In this document: in pieces, positions 45,425-54,529 of the stretch | Position numbering within the stretch: the stretch's first letter is position 1 | How the letters are laid out: every line of letters begins with the position of its first letter | Assembly (NCBI GenBank): GCA_016716305.1 | Contig: JADJWP010000002.1 | Location: 2,292,501 to 2,356,500, forward strand | DNA: 64,000 nt | Source of the DNA: Chloracidobacterium sp. | Lineage (GTDB): Bacteria > Acidobacteriota > Blastocatellia > Pyrinomonadales > Pyrinomonadaceae | Direction: 5' to 3' | Position numbers and translations under genes: made by a program | Notes under the pieces: generated by a model | Database searches by the model: none | What the model was told of the DNA's origin: nothing | The model's input: the letters and a program-made list of their open reading frames with translations, nothing else

Positions 45425-46543
45425 TCACCGTCCGCTTTTGACGACCAGCTTCCGTTTTGCCTCGACGACAAGACCAGGACGGCGTGATGTAACAGTGATC
45501 GTCCGTTCACCCGGCTTCTCGGCGAACGAGATCTTTGGCGTATACGTCAAGACATAGCTGCCGTCTATGACGCGGGCGATGGCTGCGGTCTTTTCGATCA
45601 TCTCTTCCTTTGTTTCCGGGACGATCATCGAACCATTCGTGTTTTCGGTGAGTAACGTGAGGGCCTCTTCGGCCGCTTCGAGGTCTGCCTTTCTACGCCT
45701 CATCGTTTCGAGGTGTTTGCGGTCAAGGCTGATCGTCGGGCCGATCTTCGGGGCCGTAGCTGCATCGCGTGCGCCGTTCGGAAGCTGGGCCGCAACTTCG
45801 GGCGGCATCGCACGCGGCGGCGGCGTTTTCGAGATCGCTTTCGTCCGCGGTTCTATATCGGCAAGCTCGAGTCTTGTGTAGCTGACGACATGAACGTTGA
45901 TGTCGGTTGAAAGAAGTTCGCGAAAGGCGTTCACACGCTCGAGCGAGTTTGCGAGGCTGTCGGTCCCATCCGTGATCAACACCAAATGCCGGTTGTCGAC
46001 CTCGTCACGCGTCAGCATCTCGGCGGCGAGCTTTATTGCCTGTAGGAACGCCGACCGCAAGCCGAATTTCGTCCGGCCGATAGCAGCGATTGTCGCATCA
46101 CGGTCGGTCGTCCATTCCGAAACGATCTCGGGCCGGTCAGAATATTGAAGTATCGCCACCGAATCTTCCGCCCGCAGTCCGCTGACGAGTGCGGCGGCCG
46201 CCTTTCGGGTTTGATCGAGCGACTTTACCCACCGCAATTCGCCGCCGGTATCCATCACTATCAGCACGCTGGCAGGTATCCGCCGAAGGCTCGTCGCCTG
46301 ATGCAGAATGTCGTTTTCGGTTATCACAAGATCTTCGGGCCGGACATCGTTGATGAATTTGCCGTCATCGCCGTACGCGAGCACGTTGATCTTAATCTCT
46401 TCGGTTTCAATACGGACAGGTGTGTCTTCCGGGGTCGGTGTCGGAGTCGGTCGTGCCCGCCCGCTCTGGCCGCTGGCCAACGCAACGCCAAGCGTGAACA
46501 GCAAAGCAACGCAAGAGATAAGTCGATTCGAACCCAAGGTCAT
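45425..46543 (-). CDS. Secreted VWA-domain protein (VWFA-related type)
   Basis: 372 residues, signal peptide LISCVALLFTLGVALASGQ, then a Pro/Thr linker and a VWA-like domain: VRPEDLVITENDILHQATSL, SVLIVMDTGGELRWVKSLDQ, NRHLVLITDGTDSLANSLER. The MIDAS DxSxS sequence is D-T-G-G-E, so two serines are replaced and metal binding is doubtful. A C-terminal segment SYVLTYTPKISFAEKPGERT follows. This domain type is abundant in Acidobacteria, which supports the lineage guess. Function unknown; 45416-45424 is the only gap to the convergent DUF4112 gene. Confidence 0.85.
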   Translation of the reverse strand: MTLGSNRLISCVALLFTLGVALASGQSGRARPTPTPTPEDTPVRIETEEIKINVLAYGDDGKFINDVRPEDLVITENDILHQATSLRRIPASVLIVMDTGGELRWVKSLDQTRKAAAALVSGLRAEDSVAILQYSDRPEIVSEWTTDRDATIAAIGRTKFGLRSAFLQAIKLAAEMLTRDEVDNRHLVLITDGTDSLANSLERVNAFRELLSTDINVHVVSYTRLELADIEPRTKAISKTPPPRAMPPEVAAQLPNGARDAATAPKIGPTISLDRKHLETMRRRKADLEAAEEALTLLTENTNGSMIVPETKEEMIEKTAAIARVIDGSYVLTYTPKISFAEKPGERTITVTSRRPGLVVEAKRKLVVKSGR

Positions 46544-46587
46544 ATTGAGGTGAGATGCCGGGTCGCCGTTTTCGTTTGCTCCGCAAT

Positions 46588-47658
46588 TCAGAGATCGGGA
46601 TGTGTGTTTACAAATCGGATCAGATGACCGACGTAATCACGAAAGTCCGGACATTCTATACCGTGGGCTTCGAGCAGTTCGTCAGCGACGGCGGTGTCGT
46701 ATTCCTGTTCGATAAAGAAGTATGGCACGCCTGAATGCGGCAGGCCGGTGAGCTTCGGCGTGATCCCCAGCATCAGCGACCATTCCACCAATGCCGCAGG
46801 CGGATGAATGACCGAGAATTTCCCGGTGAATGAAGCCGAGATCGCGTCAAAGAGCTCGGCCGTCGTCAGCGGATCGGGGTCGGCGAGAGCGACCGTTTTG
46901 CCGACCGCTGCTTCGTCACGTGCAAGTTCTGCGATACCTTCGACAACAAAATCTACCGGCACCAGATTAAGCCGGACCTTATCGTTGCCGACATTCACGA
47001 ACCGCAGCAAAGACGGCGCCTTTCGAATATAGTGGATCAGATAATAAATGCCATCGTACTTTGCGGTTTCGCCGGTTTTCGAATCGCCGACCACGACCGC
47101 CGGCCGAAAGATCGTAACCGGCAGCTCTTCCTTTAGTTTCTCTACCTCTATTTCGGCAAGGTATTTCGTTTCCTCGTAATGATTCCGAAATCCGGCATCG
47201 TGGACGAGATCGGTTTCGAGTATCTGCCCGAGCCGTTTGCCGGCAACGTAACAGGTCGAGATGTAGTTATACCTTCGGAGGCGGCCGGCTGAGCGTGCGA
47301 GATCGTTTACGTTACGCGTGCCTTGCAGATTGACCTTGTACGCGACCTCTTTATCAACCGCGAGGTCGTAAACGGCGGCAAGATGGTAAATTTCCGTCGT
47401 TTCATCTCGAATGATCTCGAGATCGTCTGCCGAAACGCCCAGATCAGGCAATGAAATATCACCTGTGACCAATGCGAAGTTCTCAAGCGGAACGTTCATA
47501 TCGTTCGCGATCCGTTCGACGGCCTTTGTCGCCGTTTCGACGAACTTCGGCTGGACGAGCAGAAAGAACTGTACGTCTGAACGAGCAAGCCGCGCGACGA
47601 GCCGCTCGGCGATAAACCCGGGAAAGCCGGTCAAGAAAACTGTCTCAGAAAAGCTCAT
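46588..47658 (-). CDS. NAD(P)-dependent SDR / thioester-reductase-like protein
   Basis: 356 residues of the extended short-chain dehydrogenase family (NAD_binding_4, male-sterility-like). Nucleotide-binding motif TVFLTGFPGFIAERLVARLA at the N-terminus, TEIYHLAAVYDLAVDKEVAY, and the catalytic Tyr-Lys pair in YEETKYLAEIEVEKLKEE. Acts in reduction of thioester-linked fatty acyl or polyketide chains in known relatives; here unassigned. No carrier-protein or adenylation domain is attached or adjacent. Confidence 0.85.
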   Translation of the reverse strand: MSFSETVFLTGFPGFIAERLVARLARSDVQFFLLVQPKFVETATKAVERIANDMNVPLENFALVTGDISLPDLGVSADDLEIIRDETTEIYHLAAVYDLAVDKEVAYKVNLQGTRNVNDLARSAGRLRRYNYISTCYVAGKRLGQILETDLVHDAGFRNHYEETKYLAEIEVEKLKEELPVTIFRPAVVVGDSKTGETAKYDGIYYLIHYIRKAPSLLRFVNVGNDKVRLNLVPVDFVVEGIAELARDEAAVGKTVALADPDPLTTAELFDAISASFTGKFSVIHPPAALVEWSLMLGITPKLTGLPHSGVPYFFIEQEYDTAVADELLEAHGIECPDFRDYVGHLIRFVNTHPDL

Positions 47659-47771
47659 TTCTACTAACTTATCAAAAGAGCGGGGCTTAAAGAGTGTCAG
47701 GCATCACGGTCGTGAAATTATTTCCACCTGTGGAAATCTATGCTAAAGTGTTCGGTTACAGCATCTGAACC

Positions 47772-47999
47772 ATGATGACCGAAAGCGAGACAAATTCAAG
47801 CACATCGAACGGAGGGTTGAAAGCCGCCGTGATGTCCGAACTTGATGAGCCGCTTTGGGCCGTCATCTCTTTCGACCGGGTCGAATCTTCGGGCGTTTCT
47901 TATGCCGAAGCGAGCGAGTTGATCGAAAAGCTAAACAAAGAAGGCGTTGCCGGACTTTGCATAGTCACGATCGATGCCGCCGAACGCGCCAAGCACTAG
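47772..47999 (+). CDS. Small hypothetical protein
   Basis: 75 residues, acidic, no membrane segment. The C-terminal 40 residues (EPLWAVISFDRVESSGVSYA, EASELIEKLNKEGVAGLCIV) look like a small alpha/beta unit with codon use like its neighbours. Its stop is 7 bp before the stop of the convergent oxidoreductase gene. The ATG pair at 47772/47775 is the only plausible start. Real-gene status is likely but unproven; no homologue recognised. Confidence 0.5.
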   Translation: MMTESETNSSTSNGGLKAAVMSELDEPLWAVISFDRVESSGVSYAEASELIEKLNKEGVAGLCIVTIDAAERAKH

Positions 48000-48006
48000 C
48001 GTCCAT

Positions 48007-48993
48007 TCACCATTCCAAAACGACCTTTCCAAAGCTCTCGTTAGACTCAAGATAGCTGTAGGCCCTTTCAACCTCGTCAAACGAAAACACCCGGTCGAGA
48101 TTCGGGCGGATAGTGCCCGACGCAAAGAGAGGAACGATGTCCGATTCGAAACCTTTCATCGCAGATGCCTTTTCTTCGGCCGAACGAGAACGAAGAACGG
48201 TTCCCTTGATCGTCAACCGTTTTGCCAGGGCGACCCCGAGGTCGAACTCGGCTCTTCGGCCGCCGGTCAGGCCGACAAGCATCAGTCGGCCTTTCGGTGC
48301 GAGGCATTTCAGGTTTTGCTCGAAATAAGACGCACCGACCAGGTCCAATATCACATCCGATCCGCGGCCTCCGGTCGCGCTGAAGACACTCTCCGTGAAA
48401 TCACTTGCGATGCTTGTATCGATTCCCTTACCGAGCCCGAACTCCCGGCAGCGTTGAAGCTTTTCGTCGGAGCGCGACGTTCCTAAAACGGTCGCACCGA
48501 TCGCTTTTCCGATCTGGAGTGCGGCAAGGCCAACGCCCGACCCGACCGCATGGATCAAAAGGGTCTCACCTCGCGAAAGTCCCGCTTGGGTTACCACTGC
48601 ATCGTGAGCCGTGACAAACGCCTCAGGGATGGCCGCCGCCTCCGAAAACGAAAGATCTTCAGGGATCTTTGCGACGAGTGAATGATCGACCGTCAGATAT
48701 TCGGCCTGTCCCTCGCCGGCCGTGATCCCGAAAACACGATCGCCGATCGAAAGCCCCTTTACATCCGGACCAACCGCTGCCACCTCGCCCGCAAATTCGA
48801 GCCCCGGGATGTTCGGCGAAAATCCGGGCGGCGGAGGATATAGCCCCTTTTTCTGGATCAGGTCGGCGCGGTTAACGCCCGCGGCCTTTACACGCAACAA
48901 GACCTCCGATCCGGAGGGCGGCGGCGGATCGGCCACTTCGCGGATCTCAAGTCCCGCGCCGTCGCCAAGATCTGTTATGAACACGGCCTTCAT
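48007..48993 (-). CDS. NADPH:quinone oxidoreductase (PIG3/QOR-like MDR)
   Basis: 328 residues, zinc-free medium-chain dehydrogenase/reductase. Motifs: AAGVNRADLIQKKGLYPPPP, IPGLEFAGEVAAVGPDVKGL, and the Rossmann motif VGSGVGLAALQIGKAIGATV, followed by DVILDLVGASYFEQNLKCLA. The start MKAVFITDLGDGAGLEIREV and overall length match human PIG3-type quinone reductases. Monocistronic, upstream neighbour is the efflux operon on the same strand. Confidence 0.92.
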   Translation of the reverse strand: MKAVFITDLGDGAGLEIREVADPPPPSGSEVLLRVKAAGVNRADLIQKKGLYPPPPGFSPNIPGLEFAGEVAAVGPDVKGLSIGDRVFGITAGEGQAEYLTVDHSLVAKIPEDLSFSEAAAIPEAFVTAHDAVVTQAGLSRGETLLIHAVGSGVGLAALQIGKAIGATVLGTSRSDEKLQRCREFGLGKGIDTSIASDFTESVFSATGGRGSDVILDLVGASYFEQNLKCLAPKGRLMLVGLTGGRRAEFDLGVALAKRLTIKGTVLRSRSAEEKASAMKGFESDIVPLFASGTIRPNLDRVFSFDEVERAYSYLESNESFGKVVLEW

Positions 48994-49023
48994 TCTGGTC
49001 AGTGGTCGCGGCCAAATGGGTCG

Positions 49024-50772
49024 TCAACGCCTGAGCATCGTGACAACGTCATTTGCCTTGAGCGAATTCCCGGTCGCGCGCTGCAGGTCGGCTATCGCTT
49101 TGTTGAGTTCGGTCTGTGCACGCAGTTCGCCGCTTCGAGCGTTTGTCAGCGCGGTCTGACGTTCGAGTACCTTGTAAACGTCCGATTGGCCCGCGTCCAG
49201 CTTGCGCTGTTCTGATTCGTACTGCTTCGCATTGTTTTCGCGGGCAACTGACGCGGCGCGAAGCCGTGCTTCTGCCGTTCTCACAGATTGGATAGCGTTA
49301 CGAACGTCAACCTGGATATTTTGCTCCAACTGTTCACGCTGTGTCTCGATCCGTTCACCTTCGACGAGCGATCGACCCAATTGCGCCTTAGCCGTCTTAT
49401 CACCAAAAAGCGGCAGGTTGAATTGGACACCGATCCGGAATGTCGGGTATTTGTTGCGAAAGATACCGTTGTAGGGATTGCCGGTCAAGAGTTCAAGGTT
49501 CGCCTGCTGCTGCTGACACGCTGGCGAATTCGGATCGGTCGAACAGGGTGTCGGGAAACTCGGATTGAAATCCGGATTCTGGCTGCCGCCGACACCCGAC
49601 GATGTATAGCTGGCAACGAGATCGATCTGCGGCTTGCTTTGATTCTTGTAGAACTTTCTATCAACTTCGTTTATATCTTTCTGCACCTTATTCAGCTCGA
49701 GTTCAGGACGATTTTGCATCGCAGCCTCGATCGCCTCGACCAGGGTCGTCGATGGTGCCTTGAGGTCCACCGGATCGACGGGTGTTATCGATTCGGCCCA
49801 GACACGATCGTATCTGTTCGGAGAAATAAGGTTTTTCAGAGCGTTCTCGGTCTGTGTGACGGTATTCAGCGCATCGTAGACCGCCTGTTCGAAATTCGCG
49901 ACCTGCGTCTCCGATGCGACGATGTCGATAGGCGCAAGCTGGCCTTCCTCAACCAGCCGCCGATTATGCTCGAGCTGATCTTTCGCGTCGCGGACCGCAT
50001 CACGCTGAACCTGCAGGTTTCGCAGCGCAAAGGTAAGGTCCCAATATGCCCTCTGAACACTCGTGATTATCTCGATCGACCGCTGCCTGAACTGTGCGTC
50101 GGTTAGCGAGAGGTTACGCTTGGCGATCTCGATGCTTCGGCGGCCCTGGTCAAACCCGCGTCCTCTAAGCAGCGGCTGCGTGACAGTGAAACCAATGCTC
50201 GCATTGTACTGCGGGCTCAGGATCGAGATCGGGTTATTTGAGGTCAATCGCTGATTGCTGACGTTTGCGGTCAAGACCGTTCCGAAACTCGGGACGTAGC
50301 CCTGCAGGGCCGCGTTGCCGACCAGCGAACCGGTGGTCGTGTTCTGGTTGGAGCTAAAGATACTTACGTTCGGCGCCGTCGCACGTTCATAAGCGGTTTG
50401 GCCGGTCAGCCGAGGCTGGAAAAAACCGCGGGCCGATTGCAGGTCAAACTCGGCTATCTTCACGTTCTTTCGGGTCACCTCGATGTCCTTGTTGTTGTCC
50501 AGCGCAAGTGCTATCGCCTCGCGCACCGTCATCGGCCGCTGATCGGTCATTTCAACCCCGACGCGGCCAAGGTCTGGCAGCGAACGGTCGTCGGTTTTGA
50601 AATTCGGTGCGATCTGAGGGACACCCTTTACCTCATCCGGCGCAACGCCGGCCTTATCGCGACCGAATGGCGTCGGGGAAGCTACTGGCGACGGCGGTTC
50701 GGTCTGGCCAAAGGCCGACGCTCCGCCACAGAATGCTACAAGAATCAATAAAATGAATGATCGCGCTAACAT
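49024..50772 (-). CDS. TolC-family outer membrane efflux protein
   Basis: About 582 residues. Signal peptide SFILLILVAFCGGASAFGQ; TolC-type duplicated repeats include TVREAIALALDNNKDIEVTR, LTDAQFRQRSIEIITSVQRA, ALRNLQVQRDAVRDAKDQLE and, in the second half, KQYESEQRKLDAGQSDVYKV. It forms the outer-membrane channel of the tripartite pump. The start at MLARSFILL is preferred over an in-frame Met at 50796. Last gene of the RND operon, 80 bp after the pump gene. Confidence 0.92.
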   Translation of the reverse strand: MLARSFILLILVAFCGGASAFGQTEPPSPVASPTPFGRDKAGVAPDEVKGVPQIAPNFKTDDRSLPDLGRVGVEMTDQRPMTVREAIALALDNNKDIEVTRKNVKIAEFDLQSARGFFQPRLTGQTAYERATAPNVSIFSSNQNTTTGSLVGNAALQGYVPSFGTVLTANVSNQRLTSNNPISILSPQYNASIGFTVTQPLLRGRGFDQGRRSIEIAKRNLSLTDAQFRQRSIEIITSVQRAYWDLTFALRNLQVQRDAVRDAKDQLEHNRRLVEEGQLAPIDIVASETQVANFEQAVYDALNTVTQTENALKNLISPNRYDRVWAESITPVDPVDLKAPSTTLVEAIEAAMQNRPELELNKVQKDINEVDRKFYKNQSKPQIDLVASYTSSGVGGSQNPDFNPSFPTPCSTDPNSPACQQQQANLELLTGNPYNGIFRNKYPTFRIGVQFNLPLFGDKTAKAQLGRSLVEGERIETQREQLEQNIQVDVRNAIQSVRTAEARLRAASVARENNAKQYESEQRKLDAGQSDVYKVLERQTALTNARSGELRAQTELNKAIADLQRATGNSLKANDVVTMLRR

Positions 50773-50852
50773 AAAATTAAGTGGCTGATCGGGCACGGCA
50801 TTGGTCGTCGTGCAGTCTCAGCGTTTCACAAAAAGTGAAACCGAATGATGCA

Positions 50853-53800
50853 TTACGATTTGCCGAACAGCGAACTCGTAGCCTGCGAAAACCGCCGTCG
50901 AATACCGCCGAAGAGCCAGTCTGAGGCTCGTCCGACATACTGAAAGAGCCGCATCTCGCTGAGGTCGTCAAAGATCGAATAAAAGACCGGTACGGCAAGC
51001 AGCGTCAACAAAAGACAGAGCGACTGACCGCCGACGACAAGGACGCCGATCGAACGGTTCGTTCCCGAACCGGCACCTGTCGACATGATCAAAGGGATCA
51101 TTCCGGCAACCAAAGCGATGGTCGTCATCAAGATCGGCCGCAGTCTGTCGCGGTTCGACTGAATGATCGCGTCATAGCGGCCAAGCCCCTGCGAACGGAG
51201 AGTGTTCGTATGGTCGATCTGAAGGATCGCGTTTTTCTTGACAACCCCGAAAAGGAGCAAAAGCCCCAGCCCAGAAAAGATGTTTACGGTCTGTCCGGCG
51301 ATCAGCAGGCTGACAATGCCGAACGGGATCGACAATGGAAGCGTAAGCAGGATCGTCACCGGATGGATGAACGATTCGAACTGGGCGGCGAGTACGATGT
51401 ACATGAAAATGAACGAAAGTACGATCGCAAGAGCAAAATAGTAGAGCGATTTACCGAGCTCTTTAGATTGGCCGACGTAACCCGTCGTGTATCCGGCCGG
51501 AAGATTCAGTTCCTTAACGAACTTATCGATCTCGGCGGTTATGCTCGTTGCCGATCCGCCGGGCCGCGTGTTTGCCAGCAGTGTTACCTGCCGCTGGCGG
51601 TTCGTCCTTTCGATCGAGCTCGGGCTTGTGCCCTCGATACCCTTGACGAGGCGGTCGAGCGAGACCCATCCAAGTTTCGTCGAGGGCACGATCATTCGCT
51701 TCAGCCCCTCGATGTCCGAACGATAGTTGCCCGTCGCCCTGACGACGACGTCAAACTGATCGGCACCTTCGTTGAACGTGGTGGCTTCCTGGCCGGCAAC
51801 GAGCGTGTTGAGAGCCTGCGAGATGTCGCCGACCTTAACGCCCAGGTCAGACGCCTTTTCACGGTCGATCTCGAGCTGAAGTTCGGGCTTGCCGCTGATC
51901 AGGGTCGAATCGACGTCAACCGCATCGGGCACCGTTTTCATCCGCTCGATGATCTTCGAAGAGTACTCCTCGAGCTTCTTGAGGTCAGGCCCCGCGATGA
52001 GAAATTGAACGTTGGCGTTCCTGAAACCGCCGCCCGAAAATGCGGCGACCTGCTGAACTGCGGTACGAAGTTCGGCCGGAAATTGCTTGAGCAATTCACG
52101 CGTCTCGCTCATCAGTTCTTCCTGCGACCGTTCTCGATCCTTAATGTCTGTGAGCTTTACGTAGATGCTTCCGCTATTAACGACGAGATCTTGTCCGCCG
52201 CCGGCCGTAACAAGCGTATCTGTGACGCCGGGCTGCTTTCTGATCTCGCTTGCTATCCGCTCGAGCGTCAGCGAGGTCGCGCCAAGGCTGTAGCCCTCGG
52301 GTGCCCTCACCGAGACCTCGAACTGCGACTGATCGTCGACCGGCAGAAAGTTCTTACCGACGTATGTGAAAAGCGGAATGATCGACAGAAATACCAAAAT
52401 GCACAACGTGACGATCAGCCACCTGCGAGCCATTGAGAATCTGAGCAACGCGGTATAACCATCGAGGACATGTCTGAACCAGCCCGTTTCTTTTGAGTCG
52501 TGGTGCGCGTGATGAGCCGGCGTTTCCGAATGCTCCGCAACCACAGTGTCGGATTCGATGACCTCGGCGACGTCGCCTGCCGGCTCGTCTTTCGGTCTTT
52601 TGATCAATCGGGCCGCAAGCATCGGCGTCAGTGTGAACGACACGATCAGCGAAACACCGACGGCGAATGATGCCGTCAGACCGAAGCTTGACATGAATCG
52701 CCCGACGATACCCTGCATGAACCCGATCGGGACAAACACCGCCATCAGCGACAGCGTTGTCGCAAGAACGGCGAGCCCGATCTCTCGCGTTCCTTCGATC
52801 GCCGCCTGAAATGGGTTCATTCCCTTTTCTTCGACGAAACGGTAAATGTTCTCGAGCACAACTATAGCGTCGTCGATCACGATGCCGACCATCAGCGTGA
52901 GGGCGAGCATCGTTATCGAGTTGAGCGTATAGCCCATTGCGAACATCAATGCGAAGGTCGAGATGATCGAGGTCGGGATCGCGAGTGCGGCGATAAACGT
53001 CGATCGAAAACTCCAGAGAAAGAAAAATACGACGATCGAAGCAAAGATAGAACCAAGGACCAAATGTTCTTCGAGCGCGGCGACCGAGTTCTCGATGAAT
53101 ATCGAGTTGTCGCCGATGATCCGCATCTCATAACCGGGCGGCAGGGTCGGTTCGATCTCTTTCAATCGCTCCTTTATCTCGCGTGCAACGGCGACCGTGT
53201 TCTGCCCTGATTGTTTTGCGACTATCAGCGTTACGGCAGGCTTTCCGTTGAGCCGAGCTTCGGATCGGATCTCTTCCGCCCCATCTTCGACATAGCCGAT
53301 GTCCCTGACCTTTACCTGGTATTCGCCACGTGCCGCAACCACGACATTCGCAAATTCTTCGGGCTTTCTGATCTTACCCATCGTCCTTACGGCCGTCTCT
53401 TTTTGTCCTTCGTCGAGACGCCCGCTCGGAAACTCGAGATTTTGAATTCGCAAGCCGTTCGATACCTCTGCCGGGGTGATGTTGTAAGAACGCAGCTTGT
53501 CGGGATCGACCCAGACGTTTATTTGCCGCTCTTGTCCGCCTATCAGCGTGATCTGGCCGACCCCGCTTACTGATTCGATGCGCTCCTTGATCTTGTCTTT
53601 TGCGACCTGCGTTACGTCGCGAAGCGATGTCGGCGCCGACACCGTTATGCGAAGGACCGGTGCCGCATCAGTGTCAAGCTTTATGACGGTAGGCTGTTCG
53701 GCCGTAACCGGCAGCCGCGGGATGACGCTCTGCACCTTCTGCTGGACCTCGTTGAACGCGACCTCGACGTCCTTCTCAAGCAAAAACTGTACGAAAACAC

Positions 53801-54071
53801 GCGAGACACCCTCGATCGACGATGACCGAAGTTCATCGATCCCGCTTATCGTATTTACGGCTTCCTCGATCTTGTCGGTGATCTCGGTCTCGATCTCCTC
53901 GGGTGATGCTCCCGGGTTTACGACCGTGACCGTCAGCGTCGGAAAATCGATCTTCGGAAAGAGATCGACACCGAGACTAAGAAAAGAGAACGCACCGACG
54001 ACCACGAGCGAGAGGATCAACATCGTGGCAAAGACGGGCCTTTTAACACATACTTCTGCTAACCACTGCAT
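50853..54071 (-). CDS. RND efflux pump permease (HAE1-like)
   Basis: 1072 residues, the usual length of AcrB-type pumps, with twelve membrane segments and two large periplasmic loops. Motifs: VKRPVFATMLILSLVVVGAF at the start, proton-relay aspartates in TLMVGIVIDDAIVVLENIYR (near residue 400), and SFTLTPMLAARLIKRPKDEP. A GGAG precedes the ATG by about 10 nt. Substrates cannot be predicted. Cotranscribed with the adaptor, SRPBCC and TolC genes. Confidence 0.95.
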   Translation of the reverse strand: MQWLAEVCVKRPVFATMLILSLVVVGAFSFLSLGVDLFPKIDFPTLTVTVVNPGASPEEIETEITDKIEEAVNTISGIDELRSSSIEGVSRVFVQFLLEKDVEVAFNEVQQKVQSVIPRLPVTAEQPTVIKLDTDAAPVLRITVSAPTSLRDVTQVAKDKIKERIESVSGVGQITLIGGQERQINVWVDPDKLRSYNITPAEVSNGLRIQNLEFPSGRLDEGQKETAVRTMGKIRKPEEFANVVVAARGEYQVKVRDIGYVEDGAEEIRSEARLNGKPAVTLIVAKQSGQNTVAVAREIKERLKEIEPTLPPGYEMRIIGDNSIFIENSVAALEEHLVLGSIFASIVVFFFLWSFRSTFIAALAIPTSIISTFALMFAMGYTLNSITMLALTLMVGIVIDDAIVVLENIYRFVEEKGMNPFQAAIEGTREIGLAVLATTLSLMAVFVPIGFMQGIVGRFMSSFGLTASFAVGVSLIVSFTLTPMLAARLIKRPKDEPAGDVAEVIESDTVVAEHSETPAHHAHHDSKETGWFRHVLDGYTALLRFSMARRWLIVTLCILVFLSIIPLFTYVGKNFLPVDDQSQFEVSVRAPEGYSLGATSLTLERIASEIRKQPGVTDTLVTAGGGQDLVVNSGSIYVKLTDIKDRERSQEELMSETRELLKQFPAELRTAVQQVAAFSGGGFRNANVQFLIAGPDLKKLEEYSSKIIERMKTVPDAVDVDSTLISGKPELQLEIDREKASDLGVKVGDISQALNTLVAGQEATTFNEGADQFDVVVRATGNYRSDIEGLKRMIVPSTKLGWVSLDRLVKGIEGTSPSSIERTNRQRQVTLLANTRPGGSATSITAEIDKFVKELNLPAGYTTGYVGQSKELGKSLYYFALAIVLSFIFMYIVLAAQFESFIHPVTILLTLPLSIPFGIVSLLIAGQTVNIFSGLGLLLLFGVVKKNAILQIDHTNTLRSQGLGRYDAIIQSNRDRLRPILMTTIALVAGMIPLIMSTGAGSGTNRSIGVLVVGGQSLCLLLTLLAVPVFYSIFDDLSEMRLFQYVGRASDWLFGGIRRRFSQATSSLFGKS

Positions 54072-54093
54072 AAATCAAAACTCTCCAGATCAA

Positions 54094-54525
54094 CTAAGCC
54101 TCAGCTGCCGTTTTCAGCGCCTTATTCATTTCGATGAATCCTTTTCGGGTATCTTCTTCGAGCATTCGCCACAAGATCGGCACCAGTATTCCCGTAAACT
54201 CCTCGCGATGAATGAATCGCGTCGTGTCATTATCGATCGGCTCTAGCCGGAATTCGTGTTTTCCGTCGAACAGACCGCCGATAAGCAGCTTCCCTTTCCA
54301 CACAAACGCCTCATGCTTCTCAAACCGTACGATCTCGGGCTTAAGGGTAATGCCCTTTCCATCGCCCGGTTTGATATGAACCGTGAGTCTGCCGCCAACC
54401 ACCTTTTCACCCTCGATCTTCCGAACGAACGGATTCCATTCCGGATATCGGTCAAAGTCGGCCAGGATCTCCCAGACGCGCTCGCGTCCGGCGGCGATCT
54501 CGATCTCGGTCGAAAGCACCTTCAT
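54094..54525 (-). CDS. SRPBCC (START-like) family protein within the efflux operon
   Basis: 143 residues of the helix-grip fold: TEIEIAAGRERVWEILADFD, RYPEWNPFVRKIEGEKVVGG, LEPIDNDTTRFIHREEFTGI. Members bind hydrophobic ligands or act as lipid-transfer or cyclase-like proteins. It starts 4 bp after the adaptor stop and ends 22 bp before the pump start, so it is transcribed with them. Its role in efflux is unknown; ligand presentation or cell-envelope lipid handling are guesses. Confidence 0.82.
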   Translation of the reverse strand: MKVLSTEIEIAAGRERVWEILADFDRYPEWNPFVRKIEGEKVVGGRLTVHIKPGDGKGITLKPEIVRFEKHEAFVWKGKLLIGGLFDGKHEFRLEPIDNDTTRFIHREEFTGILVPILWRMLEEDTRKGFIEMNKALKTAAEA

Positions 54526-54529
54526 ACGA

